Of a DNA stretch of 64,000 nt, positions 52,521-61,064 are shown one piece after another (the stretch's first letter is position 1; each line of letters begins with the position of its first letter). The stretch is taken from positions 124,001-188,000 of the forward strand of contig NZ_RBDY01000004.1 of the NCBI RefSeq assembly GCF_003626575.1. Direction: 5' to 3'. The notes below the pieces were generated by a model, which searched no databases, was not told the origin of the DNA, and saw only the letters and a program-made list of their open reading frames with translations. The stretch comes from Streptomyces radicis. Lineage in GTDB: Bacteria > Actinomycetota > Actinomycetes > Streptomycetales > Streptomycetaceae. The position numbers and the translations under genes are program-made.

Positions 52521-55391
52521 TCAGGTCGCCGAGTACTTCTCCTCGACGCGCACCCGCAGGTGGGCGTTCTCCCGCTCGTTGAGGGTCTCGAGGATGGCCT
52601 GGGCGCGGGCCTCCTCGGCGCGCGCCCCCTCCTCGCGCCCCAGCCCGCGCAGCGCCGCCGCGAGCCACGTGTGGTGCTGCGCCCCCACGAACGGGTCGAA
52701 CGGGTGCTCCTCGGCGTGCCGCACCGCGCGGTCGGCCCAGAAGGCCGCCTCCTCGAACTCGTCCGTCTCCAGGTGGTATTCGGCGAGCAGCCCCGCGGAG
52801 AGCGTGAGGTCGTAGGGCCGGGTGGCCGTGCGGTAGTTGGTCGCGAAGATGTCGTGCGCGACCTCGCGGTTCCCGAGGTAGAGGTGGCAGCGGGCCATGT
52901 TGTTGCGGGCGACCACGAGCAGCTCGTCGAAGCCGACGCGCTCGGCCTCCGCGACGGCGCGCTCGGCCGCCAGGAGCGCCTCGGCCAGCCTGCCCGCCGA
53001 GCCGTAGCCGGGGACCAGGTTGTTCATGCAGCCGAGCGCCTCCTCCACCTCCCCCACGGACTGGTACATGGCGATGCTGCGCTCGATCAGCTCGACGCCC
53101 CGCAGCCCCTCGCCCCCCTGGATGGCCGCCTTGCCCAGCTGGCCGTAGGCCACCGCCTGGGCGAACAGGTCGCCGCAGCGCTCGCCGACGCTCAGCGACA
53201 GCTCGCACAGGGCGCGCTGCGCGCCCAGGCGCAGCCGCGCCCCGAAGTAGGAGTCGAGCGCCCAGACGCTCTCCGCCGCGAACCGCGACAGCGGTCGGCC
53301 CCCGAGGTCGTCGCCCTCGTCGTACTCCGGCGCGGCGAGCTGCCGCGCCAGCACCACCACGTCGTCGAGCGCCGCGTCGGCCCACGGCAGCGACTCGGCC
53401 GCCGAAGCGAACGAGCGCCCCTCGGGGAAACGCCGCGCGCCCGCGCCGTAGCGCTCCTGACGGTTCGACGACAGGGACAGCGGGGCGTTCACCCGGTGCA
53501 GCGAGCCGAGGTACCAGCGGGCAAGACCCGCCACCCTGGCCCTGGCCTCGGCCTGCGGGAGCCGCGCCGCCTGCCACGCCGCCGCCGAACGCACCAGGTC
53601 GTGCAGGGCGTACGCCCCCGGGCGCGGGCTGGTCGCGATCTGCGCGTCCACCAGCCGTTCCAGCGCGTCGCGCGCCTCGCGCGCCCTGCGCCCGGTCAGC
53701 GCGGCGGCGGACTCGGCGCCGTAGGAGAGCGTCGCGGCGGTGCCGAGCAGCGGGAAGACGTCGGCGGCCAGCCGGTCGGCCGCGTCGTCGGAGGCGGCGA
53801 GCTGGTCGATGCTGACCATGAGGCTCGCCCGCACGTCGAGGTCGTCCACGGCCAGCTCGTCCATCCTGCCGCGCTCGTCGGCGAGGACGGCCGTGAAGTC
53901 GGCGACGCGCCACCGCGGCCGCGCGGCCATGCGCGTGGCCACGATCCCGAGGGCGAGCGGCAGCCGCCCGCACAGCGTGGCCAGCAGCTCCCACTCGTCC
54001 GGCGTCCCGCGGTCGGGCGAGGACCCGGAGACGGTCTGGACCAGCGTGACGGCGTCCGCCGTCGCCAGCGCGGGCAGGTGCAGATGGTGGCCGCCGCGCA
54101 GCCCCGTGAACGCGGCCCTGCTCGTGATCAGCGCGGCCTGCCCCGCCTCGACGGGCAGCAGCGGCGCGGCCTGCGCGGCGTCGAGCGCGTTGTCGAGGAG
54201 GACCAGCACCCGGCGGCTGCCCAGGCACTCGCGGTAGAACGCGTCCGCCGCGTCGTCCTTCATGACCCCGTCGACCAGGGCGGGGGGCGGAACGGCCTTG
54301 CCTGGGACGCCGAGCGAGGCCAGCAGCAGCCGCCTGGCCTCGGCGGTCTCGAGCGGCGGGTGGTGCGGGTCGCTGCCGCGCAGGTCCACATGGAGAAGCC
54401 CGTCGGGGAAGCGGTCGCCGACCTCACGGGCCGCGCGCACCGCGAGCGTGGACTTGCCCACGCCGCCGGGACCGTCGATCAGGCAGACGGCGGGCGCTGC
54501 CGTGGTGTCGCCGAGCCAGCCGCGCAGCCGGGCCAGCTCGAGCCCTCGGGCGACAAAGGTCGCGATCCCCGGCGGGAACGCCGCCCCCACCACCGCGCCG
54601 GTGCCCGCGCCCGGCCTCGCGCCCGGCGCGCGCTCGGGCGCGGGCTCCGGCGCCACGAGCCCCGCGTCGTCGCGCAGGATCGCCGCCTCGATGCTCCGCA
54701 GCCCCGCGCCGGGCTCGATGCCGAGCTCGTCCACCAGGAGCGCCCGCGCCTCCCGGTACACGGCAAGCGCCTCGGCCGTCCGGCCCGAGCGGTACAGGGC
54801 CAGCATCAGCTGCCCGGTCAGCCGCTCCCGCAGCCGGTGGGCGCGCGCCGCGGCGGCCAGCTCCTCCGTGATCGCCGCGTGCTGGCCGAGCGCCAGCTTG
54901 AGCTCGAACCGCTCCTCGACCGCCGTCAGATACAGCTCCTCGATGCGCGGCTGCTCCGCGGTCCGCAGCGGGGAGTCGACCAGGTCGCCGAGCGGGGTGC
55001 CCCGCCACAGCGCCACCGCCCCGTCGAGCAGCTCCGCCGCCTCGCCCGGCGCGCTCCCGGCGCACGCCCGCGCACGCGCCAGCGCCTCGCGGAACCGCCC
55101 GATGTCGGTCTCGTCCCGCGCCGCGCGCAGCTGGTATCCGCCGGGGTGGGTGAGGATCCGCTCGCCGGGGATGACCTTGCGCAGCCGCATCACATAGTTC
55201 CGCAGGGTGGTGCGGAAGGTGGGCGGCGGCTCGGGGCCCCACAGGGCCTCGGCCAGCTCCCCCGTGGGCATGACGCGGCCCTCGCGCAGGGCGAGCGCCG
55301 CGAGCGCGGTACGCAGCATGGGCGCGCTCACCGGCAGCGCCGAGCCGTCGTCGGCCACCACTTCGAACGGCCCGAGGAGCCGGATGTCCAA
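52521..55391 (-). CDS. AfsR/SARP-family regulator (OmpR-type DNA-binding, BTAD, NB-ARC, TPR)
   Basis: 956 residues from TTG 55391, with GGGGG just upstream, giving LDIRLLGPFEVV, the usual SARP opening; TTG 55403 is an alternative. Winged-helix region 1-95 (LRNYVMRLRKVIPGERILTH), BTAD 100-250 (LMLALYRSGRTAEALAVYRE, LVDELGIEPGAGLRSIEAAI), NB-ARC with Walker A near 310 (LIDGPGGVGKSTLAVRAARE) and GLPC-like LCGRLPLALGIVATRM, then C-terminal TPR repeats. It activates pathways by binding direct repeats and is ATP-controlled. It sits upstream of the type VII secretion genes on the same strand, and a role in their control is an inference. No antibiotic cluster is adjacent. Confidence 0.93.
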   Translation of the reverse strand: MDIRLLGPFEVVADDGSALPVSAPMLRTALAALALREGRVMPTGELAEALWGPEPPPTFRTTLRNYVMRLRKVIPGERILTHPGGYQLRAARDETDIGRFREALARARACAGSAPGEAAELLDGAVALWRGTPLGDLVDSPLRTAEQPRIEELYLTAVEERFELKLALGQHAAITEELAAAARAHRLRERLTGQLMLALYRSGRTAEALAVYREARALLVDELGIEPGAGLRSIEAAILRDDAGLVAPEPAPERAPGARPGAGTGAVVGAAFPPGIATFVARGLELARLRGWLGDTTAAPAVCLIDGPGGVGKSTLAVRAAREVGDRFPDGLLHVDLRGSDPHHPPLETAEARRLLLASLGVPGKAVPPPALVDGVMKDDAADAFYRECLGSRRVLVLLDNALDAAQAAPLLPVEAGQAALITSRAAFTGLRGGHHLHLPALATADAVTLVQTVSGSSPDRGTPDEWELLATLCGRLPLALGIVATRMAARPRWRVADFTAVLADERGRMDELAVDDLDVRASLMVSIDQLAASDDAADRLAADVFPLLGTAATLSYGAESAAALTGRRAREARDALERLVDAQIATSPRPGAYALHDLVRSAAAWQAARLPQAEARARVAGLARWYLGSLHRVNAPLSLSSNRQERYGAGARRFPEGRSFASAAESLPWADAALDDVVVLARQLAAPEYDEGDDLGGRPLSRFAAESVWALDSYFGARLRLGAQRALCELSLSVGERCGDLFAQAVAYGQLGKAAIQGGEGLRGVELIERSIAMYQSVGEVEEALGCMNNLVPGYGSAGRLAEALLAAERAVAEAERVGFDELLVVARNNMARCHLYLGNREVAHDIFATNYRTATRPYDLTLSAGLLAEYHLETDEFEEAAFWADRAVRHAEEHPFDPFVGAQHHTWLAAALRGLGREEGARAEEARAQAILETLNERENAHLRVRVEEKYSAT

Positions 55392-55527
55392 CGGAACCCC
55401 CAACCCGTGCGACGCGGAAGCGAATCCGCCTCAGCCTACCCCGCCCCACCCGCGCCTTTCCCGACGGCGAACGCGGCCATGTACCCACCTGACCAGCCGC
55501 GTTGCACCCCCCTCGCCCACAACCCGG

Positions 55528-56583
55528 TCACGAGTCCGGCGCATTCCTGATCGGTGCGCCGACGCTGTGCAGATGCCGTATCGCCTCGCCCCACGACGCG
55601 AACAACCCCGTCTCGTGGTACGGCACGCCCAGCTCCTCGCAGTAACGCTTCACGATGGGCGCGGCCTTGCGCAGGTGCGGGGTCGGCATCGAGGGGAACA
55701 GGTGGTGCTCTATCTGGTAGTTGAGCCCGCCCAGCGCGATGTCCTTGAACACGCTGCCCGTGACGTTCCGCGACGTGATCACCTGGCGGCGCAGGAAGTC
55801 GGGGCGGTCGTCGCCGCGCAGCGTGGGCATGCCCTTGTGGTTCGGGGCGAAGCAGCAGCCCAGGTACACCCCGAAGAGGCCCTGGTGCACCAGGATGAAC
55901 GCCACCGCCTTCCCCGGCGACAGAACGGTGAACAGCGCCCCCAGGTAGATCACCACGTGCGCGGTCAGCAGCGTGGCCTCGAGCCCGCGCCGCTTCATCG
56001 ACGGCGAGCGCAGCGCCCTGAAGCCGGCCACGTGCAGGTTGAAGCCCTCGAGGGTCAGCAGCGGGAAGAAGATCCAGCCCTGGACGCGTCCGATGAGGCG
56101 CGGCAGCCCCTTCGCCGCCCCGGCCTGCTCCCGCGACCACACCAGGATCTCGGGCGCGACATCGGGGTCGAGCTCCTCGTGGTTGGGGTTGGCGTGGTGC
56201 CGGGTGTGCTTGTTCATCCACCAGCCGTACGACAGGCCCACGCCGAGATTGCCGAACAGCCTGCCCCATGTCTCGCTCGGCCGCCGCCCGGCGAAGATCT
56301 GCCGGTGCGCCAGGTCATGCATCACCAGCGCGGACTGGCCGAAGGCCAGCGCCATGAACGCGGCGACGCCGAGCTGCCACCAGCTGTCCCCCAGCGCGGC
56401 GAACGCCCCCCACGCGCCCAGGAAGGCCGCCGCCACCAGGGACAGCCGCACCGCGTAGTACCCGGGCCGCCGCCGCAACAGCCCCGCCTCGGTGATCCGC
56501 CGCGACAGCCGGGCGAAGTCACTGCCCCTCGCGCTCTCCGGCGGGAGCGCCCCGCCGGGCCCCGTTTCCGTGCTCGTTGTCAT
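55528..56583 (-). CDS. membrane fatty-acid desaturase (front-end-like)
   Basis: 351 residues. Three histidine boxes HDLAHRQ, HTRHHANP and QIEHHLFP coordinate the diiron centre; the Gln-initial third box (QxxHH) is typical of acyl-lipid front-end desaturases, not of stearoyl-CoA types. Hydrophobic spans include YAVRLSLVAAAFLGAWGAFA and VVIYLGALFTVLSPGKAVAF. It introduces a double bond in membrane lipids using electron carriers not seen in the window. ATG 56583. A hairpin-rich 113-bp region upstream probably carries its promoter and regulation. Confidence 0.92.
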   Translation of the reverse strand: MTTSTETGPGGALPPESARGSDFARLSRRITEAGLLRRRPGYYAVRLSLVAAAFLGAWGAFAALGDSWWQLGVAAFMALAFGQSALVMHDLAHRQIFAGRRPSETWGRLFGNLGVGLSYGWWMNKHTRHHANPNHEELDPDVAPEILVWSREQAGAAKGLPRLIGRVQGWIFFPLLTLEGFNLHVAGFRALRSPSMKRRGLEATLLTAHVVIYLGALFTVLSPGKAVAFILVHQGLFGVYLGCCFAPNHKGMPTLRGDDRPDFLRRQVITSRNVTGSVFKDIALGGLNYQIEHHLFPSMPTPHLRKAAPIVKRYCEELGVPYHETGLFASWGEAIRHLHSVGAPIRNAPDS

Positions 56584-56643
56584 GCGCGCCAGTCTTCGCG
56601 GCCCGACACACGCGCCGACAGCCGACCAACCCCCCTTGTCGCG

Positions 56644-56687
56644 GGGGGCCTTGGCCCCCTCGTAGGGGTGTTGCCCGCTACACCCCT
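56644..56687. promoter_or_regulatory. two inverted repeats before the desaturase gene
   Basis: GGGGGCC TT GGCCCCC (56644-56659) and AGGGGTGT N8 ACACCCCT (56664-56687). They lie 61-104 bp upstream of the desaturase ATG and immediately after the MATE fragment stop, so they may be an operator (second) and a terminator (first). Both orientations are possible. Confidence 0.5.
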
Positions 56688-56696
56688 GACGTTCGC

Positions 56697-57147
56697 TCAG
56701 CCCCCCGCGTGGGGTGCCGCGGCGCCCCGACGGCGCGTGCGGCGGAGGATGAGCAGCGCTCCGGCGGCCGAAAGGAGCGCGGCCGCGGGGAAGCTGATCC
56801 AGAGCCATGGCGTCCCGAGGAGGCTGAGGGCGAGCAGGAGGGGGAGGTGGACGGCGAGGATCGACCCGACGGAGATCACATAGGAGGGGCGGGCCAGCCC
56901 GCGCGCCTGGAAGTAGGTGGCGAGCAGCGCCGTCACCCCGGCGAAGGGATGGCCGAGCGCGACCAGGCGTATCACCTCGGCGGTCGTCGCCGCCGCGCCC
57001 GGGTCGTCGGTGAAGGCGGCGGCCAGCGGGTCGGCCACGGCGAGCAGGACGAGGCACGCGGCCACCCCGTGGAGCACGGTCGCGCGCAGCGCCAGGACCC
57101 GGGCGCGTTCGGCGCGGGCGATCAGGCCGCGGCCTACGTTGTAGCCG
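56697..57147 (-). pseudogene. MATE efflux transporter, C-terminal fragment
   Basis: About 150 codons after the mobile element. They read GYNVGRGLIARAERARVLAL, FTDDPGAAATTAEVIRLVAL, FAGVTALLATYFQARGLARP and a basic tail, all MATE C-terminal half. It matches in family and direction the fragment at 58531-59370; together they lack about 45 residues compared with intact MATE proteins (the region ending QGLQPIVGYN). The original gene was therefore broken by insertion plus loss of a small segment. Confidence 0.85.
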
Positions 57148-57330
57148 TTGACTTCCTCTCCCGCCTAAAGGCGGGGGGTTCCAGCGGTCGCCCGCTGGGT
57201 TTCCTGTTTCATCGACGACTGCCCTGTCCGGGAGGACTCCCGTTGAGGTCTTACACCGTCTCCACAGGCTGCTGCCGCCAGCCCGGCGGCCAGGATGGTG
57301 CGTGCCGCGTTCACGTCACGGTCGTGCACC
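57148..57330 (-). ncRNA. predicted omega (reRNA) guide RNA region of TnpB
   Basis: By analogy with characterised TnpB systems, the RNA covers the 3' end of tnpB and the right-end hairpin (57153-57175), stopping at 57148. The next 16-20 bases on the same strand (57147 downwards, CGGCTACAACGTAGGCC) would be the guide, matching the disrupted MATE gene. The exact 5' end is unknown. Confidence 0.5.
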
Positions 57331-58373
57331 GCGCCGCACTCGCACGTCCACGTCCGGACGTTCAGCGGCAGTTTCCCGCGGACCGTGCCACAGGCCCCAC
57401 ACAGCCTCGAGCTGGGGAAGAAGCGGTCGATCACCACGAGTTCACGCCCGTACCAGGCGCACTTGTACTCCAGCATGAAGCGAAGCTCCGTCCAGGCCGC
57501 GTCCGAGATGGCGCGCGCGAGACGGCCGTTCCTCAGCAGGTTGCGGACGGCGAGGTCCTCGATCACGACCGTTTGGTTCTCACGGACGAGCCGGGTCGAC
57601 AGCTTGTGGAGGAAGTCTCTGCGCCGGTCGGCGATCCGCGCATGGATGCGGGCGACCTTACGGCGGGCCTTGTCCCGGTTGTTCGAGCCCTTCGCCTTGC
57701 GGGACAGCTGGCGCTGCGCGCGCGCCAGGCGCGTACGGTCACGCCGCTCGTGCCGGGGATTGGTGATCTTCTCCCCGGTGGACAGGGTCACCAGCGACGT
57801 GATGCCCGCGTCGATACCGACCGCCGCGCCCGTGGCGGGAGCCTCGGTAACGGTGTCCTCGCACAGCAGGGACACGAACCAGCGACCCGCCGCGTCGCGG
57901 GAGACGGTCACGGTCGAAGGACTCGCGCCGCCGGGCAGTGGACGCGACCAGCGGATGTCCAGGGGCCCGCTCATCTTCGCGAGCGTCAACTCCCCGTCAC
58001 GCCATGTGAAGGCGCTGCGAGTGTACTCGGCCGACGCCCTCGACCTTTTCCGCGACTTGTAGCGCGGGTATTTGGCCCGCTTGGCGAAGAAGTTGGTGAA
58101 GGCCGTCTGAAGGTGACGCAACGCCTGCTGGAGCGGGACGGAGGACACCTCCGTCAGGAACGCCAGTCCCTCGGTCTTCTTCCATCCGGTCAGCATCGCC
58201 GACGACTCCACGTAGGAGACCCGGCGCTGCTCGCCGTACCAGGCCCGCGTGCGTTCCTGAAGCGCCTTGTTGTACACGAGACGGACACAGCCGAACGTCC
58301 GCGACAGCTCCGCCGCCTGCTCGTCCGTGGGGTAAAAGCGGTACCTGAACGCCCGCTTGACCTGCCGCGCCAT
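57165..58373 (-). CDS. tnpB: TnpB, RNA-guided nuclease of the IS200/IS605 element
   Basis: 402 residues, ATG 58373 after GTGAGG. N-terminal KRAFRYRFYPTDEQAAEL and the WED/REC region KRAKYPRYKSRKRSRASA. RuvC: Asp188 (VGIDAGIT), Glu272 (VVIEDLAVRNLL), Asp353 (HDRDVNAARTI). Zinc ribbon Cys325/328 and Cys344/346 (RLCGACGTVRGK...CECGAVHD). All catalytic residues are present, so it is likely active. The stop codon lies inside the right-end hairpin. Confidence 0.93.
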   Translation of the reverse strand: MARQVKRAFRYRFYPTDEQAAELSRTFGCVRLVYNKALQERTRAWYGEQRRVSYVESSAMLTGWKKTEGLAFLTEVSSVPLQQALRHLQTAFTNFFAKRAKYPRYKSRKRSRASAEYTRSAFTWRDGELTLAKMSGPLDIRWSRPLPGGASPSTVTVSRDAAGRWFVSLLCEDTVTEAPATGAAVGIDAGITSLVTLSTGEKITNPRHERRDRTRLARAQRQLSRKAKGSNNRDKARRKVARIHARIADRRRDFLHKLSTRLVRENQTVVIEDLAVRNLLRNGRLARAISDAAWTELRFMLEYKCAWYGRELVVIDRFFPSSRLCGACGTVRGKLPLNVRTWTCECGAVHDRDVNAARTILAAGLAAAACGDGVRPQRESSRTGQSSMKQETQRATAGTPRL

Positions 58374-58530
58374 ACCTCACACCCTATCAACCCCCATGTG
58401 ACTGGCGGGTGCCAGCCGGTGAGCGGCGGACGCCGCTCCGCCCCGACGGCCAACCGGCTTTCCCCGCCCCGCTCCGCAAGAGCCTCGTCCCCTCCCCGGC
58501 CCTCCCAGGCCGCCTAACAACTTGCGGAGA

Positions 58531-59370
58531 CATGATGAGGGTGTTGCCGAGCCCGGCGAGGAACGACGGCGCCCCCACCGCGACCAGCTCGCGCAGCGTC
58601 GGTCCGTGCGGCCGCAGGTCGGCGAGGGTGATGCGGTAGGGGCGGTCGCGTTGGACGAAGAAGAACCACAGGCTCAACGCCATGGAGACGGCCTGGCCGC
58701 CGACCGTCCCCACCGCGGCGCCGCGCACGCCCCAGCCGAGGCCGAAGATCAGCAACGGGTCGAGCAGGATCTGGCACAGCACCGGCAGTGTCCACAGCAG
58801 GGTGGAGAAGCGCAGGCGTCCCTCGGCCCGCACCAGGCTCGAGAAGCCCGTGGCGGTGATGGCGCCCGCCAGCAGGATCACCGCGTAGTCGTGGGCGTGG
58901 CCGCGGACGTCTCCCCTGGCGCCCAGCAGGGTGAGGAGCGGGTCGATGAGGAGCAGGCCGAGAACGGTGACGGCGATCGCCGTCGTCCAGTAGACGAGGA
59001 AGGTGTTGCCCGCGGCCCGCGCCGCCCGGCGCGGGTTCCCGGCGCCGAGGCTGCGCGAGACCATGGACGCGCCGCCGACGCCGACCGTGGTGGAGACCGC
59101 CCCGAGGATCAGCAGCACGGGAGAGACGACGTTCACGGCCACCAGCGCGTCGGGGCCGACCCCGCGGGAGACGAACCAGGCGTTGGTCAGGGCGTAGACG
59201 CCATAGGTGGCGACCGACATGGTGGTGTGGGCGCTGGTGCTCCACAGCAGCCGCCCGACCGGCCGGGTGCCGAGCGCCGCCGTGTGGTCGCGCCGCCCGG
59301 CGCGCTCCGCCCCGCCGGGCGGTGGCGCGGGCGGCCCTCGGCGCGGGGCGGCCTCTTCGCCCGCGGCCAT
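58531..59370 (-). pseudogene. MATE efflux transporter, N-terminal fragment
   Basis: About 280 codons from ATG 59370, which overlaps the APH-like stop by one base (TGATG). MATE features: TSAHTTMSVATYGVYALTNA, VGVGGASMVSRSLGAGNPRR and PSFLAGLGNTLIM, about six membrane segments, then homology stops near 58530. The rest of the protein lies beyond the mobile element at 56697-57147. It would have exported a toxic cation or drug and is probably inactive. Confidence 0.88.
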
Positions 59371-60380
59371 CAGCGCGTCACATGGCGGCGGCCGAACGCG
59401 CCCATCAGCAGGTCGAGTTGCTCGCGGCCGAAGTCGTATGTCGTCGTCTCCCCGTGGCCGCGGTACTTCGTCTCGACGATCATGACGACGGCGAGACCGA
59501 GGGAGTAGAGCCGTCGGCGTACGCGTTCCGACGCGGACAGCTCCTCGATCCCGTATCCCCGCATGAAGTCGGTGGGGTCCCCGAACGCCGGCAGGTCGAT
59601 GCCCGTGAATCCGGCCTCCATCAGGGGGTCTCCGTAGAGAGCCCGTTCGTGGTCGAGGATCGCGACGATCCGGCCTTCCCTGATCATCGAGTTCTTGGTC
59701 CAGAGGTCGACCTCGACGAACCGCGGCTCGGTCACGTCGTCGAGCGCGCTCGCGTTCTCGGCGAGCACGGCGCGGATCTCGTCGTGGTCCCAGCCGATGT
59801 CGACGTTGACGCGGGCCCCGTCCTCGAGCGTGTCCTCGATCATCCGGCTGAACGCCGCACGCCAGGTCGCCGATCCCGGGCCCCGCAGGGGCCCGAAGCG
59901 CGGCCCCACGATGGAGTTGAGCTCCCGGTTGAGCGCGCCGAGCTGCCGTCCGCCCGCGGCGACGACCTCGTCGGAGAGGCGCCCTTCGGCGGTGGCGATG
60001 CCGAAGTTGTCCGCGTCGACGTACTCCATGAAGAAGTAGTCGGCGTCGATCAACTCCCGGGAGAGATCGGCGTGGTCGACCCGGGGTATCGGCACCTCGG
60101 TGTGGGCGCGGACCAGTGACATGGCGGCGAGCTCGTTGCGCATCATGTCGTGCTCGCGGGTCAGTACCGCCACATCGGCGGGTGGCGCGATCTTCAGCAC
60201 CGCCCGCTGTCCGTCGCGGAGCCTGATCCGGTAGGTCACGTTGAACCAGCCGTGCGTGATCTCCTCGGCGAAGTCGTCGCCCTCGGGTATCAGGGCCTTC
60301 CCATAGGCCCGCTCGATCATCGCCCGCAGGGTCAGGGGCGACTGCCGGTTCTTGGTGATGCTCTCGGTCACGGCTCTCAC
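59370..60380 (-). CDS. aminoglycoside-phosphotransferase-family protein with altered catalytic motif
   Basis: 336 residues. APH/choline-kinase fold: the lid AVLKIAPPADVAVL (ATP-binding Lys) and REHDMMRNELAAMS. The usual catalytic HGDxxxxN motif reads FVEVDLWTKNSMI (His replaced by Glu, Asp and Asn kept), and the metal loop is VAILDHERALYGDP. The missing His may mean altered substrate, low activity or pseudokinase use. It overlaps the MATE N-terminal fragment by one base. ATG 60380, though a later start is possible. Confidence 0.88.
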   Translation of the reverse strand: MRAVTESITKNRQSPLTLRAMIERAYGKALIPEGDDFAEEITHGWFNVTYRIRLRDGQRAVLKIAPPADVAVLTREHDMMRNELAAMSLVRAHTEVPIPRVDHADLSRELIDADYFFMEYVDADNFGIATAEGRLSDEVVAAGGRQLGALNRELNSIVGPRFGPLRGPGSATWRAAFSRMIEDTLEDGARVNVDIGWDHDEIRAVLAENASALDDVTEPRFVEVDLWTKNSMIREGRIVAILDHERALYGDPLMEAGFTGIDLPAFGDPTDFMRGYGIEELSASERVRRRLYSLGLAVVMIVETKYRGHGETTTYDFGREQLDLLMGAFGRRHVTR

Positions 60381-60553
60381 AGCGGCTCCTTCGGGGGGCG
60401 CGGCTCAACGGGTCGGCCGGACACGCCCGCGGGATGTCCACCACGAGCCGCCCCAGGTCCGTCATCGGCTGCCCGACCGCCCAGATGTACGAGCGTACAC
60501 ACGACATCGGTTCCGGCCGTCCCGGCGTTCGACGACGCCCGGGGGCCAAGTCC

Positions 60554-61024
60554 TCAGCGCCGGGCGGGGATCCCGTGCGCCGCACGCCGGTAGCCGTAGT
60601 GGATGAGCCCCTTGTGGAACGTGCCCACCTTGTCGTACAGCGCGCGGGCCGGGGCGTCTTCCAACGTGTTCCAGTAGAGGCCGGGGAAGCCGTGCTCCTC
60701 GGCGTCCCGCGCCACCCACTCGATCACCGCCGTCGCGACACCCCGCCGCCGGACCTCCGCGTCCACGAACAGGTCCGCCAGATAGCACTTCCCGGCGTAC
60801 CAGACGCTCGCGTGGAACAGGTAGTGCGCGATGCCGACCATCCGGCCGTCCAGCCGGGCGGCGATCCCCCGTATCCGCTCGTCGTCGAGCAGGCGCCGCC
60901 AGGTCCTTTCGTAGTCGTCGTCGCCGCGTTCGACCTCGAAGTGGGCGTCCTTGCCACGGGCCAGCGCCTCCCAGGGGGCGCGGTCGGATTCGGTCAGGAA
61001 GCTGATCTCCACCATGGCGCCCAT
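60554..61024 (-). CDS. GNAT-family N-acetyltransferase
   Basis: 156 residues from ATG 61024 (an ATG at 61015 is an alternative; upstream GGGA favours the longer form). Acetyl-CoA-binding motif A: LFVDAEVRRRGVATAVIEWV, with GYYAGK-like YLADL before it and WNTLEDAPARALYDKVG at motif B. The Gcn5-type fold transfers acetyl to a small amine or protein. It lies just after gnd, with a terminator between, so its transcription is probably separate. Substrate unknown. Confidence 0.9.
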   Translation of the reverse strand: MGAMVEISFLTESDRAPWEALARGKDAHFEVERGDDDYERTWRRLLDDERIRGIAARLDGRMVGIAHYLFHASVWYAGKCYLADLFVDAEVRRRGVATAVIEWVARDAEEHGFPGLYWNTLEDAPARALYDKVGTFHKGLIHYGYRRAAHGIPARR

Positions 61025-61042
61025 CCTGTCCCACGGCCGGGG

Positions 61043-61062
61043 CGGGCGGGGCGTTCCGCCCG
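61043..61062 (-). terminator. terminator hairpin after gnd
   Basis: CGGGCGG / CCGCCCG, 7-bp stem with loop GGCGTT, beginning three bases past the gnd stop on the minus strand. It separates gnd from the GNAT gene. Confidence 0.6.
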
Positions 61063-61064
61063 GC

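Larger units (their letters stand above)
57148..58530 (-). mobile_element. IS200/IS605-family element (TnpB only, IS1341-like) inside a MATE gene
   Basis: The element carries tnpB but no tnpA. The right end reads, on the tnpB strand, CCCCGCCTTTAGGCGGG hairpin then GAGGAAGTCAA, ending at 57148, exactly where MATE sequence resumes. The upstream end is not defined; it lies near 58530, where MATE homology stops after NTLIM. No terminal inverted repeats or target duplication, as expected for this class. It would need a TnpA in trans to move. Confidence 0.85.

Noticed and set aside
59370..60380. Classic aminoglycoside resistance gene.
   Set aside because: Family fold is clear, but the catalytic His is missing and nothing shows the substrate, so only the family is named.
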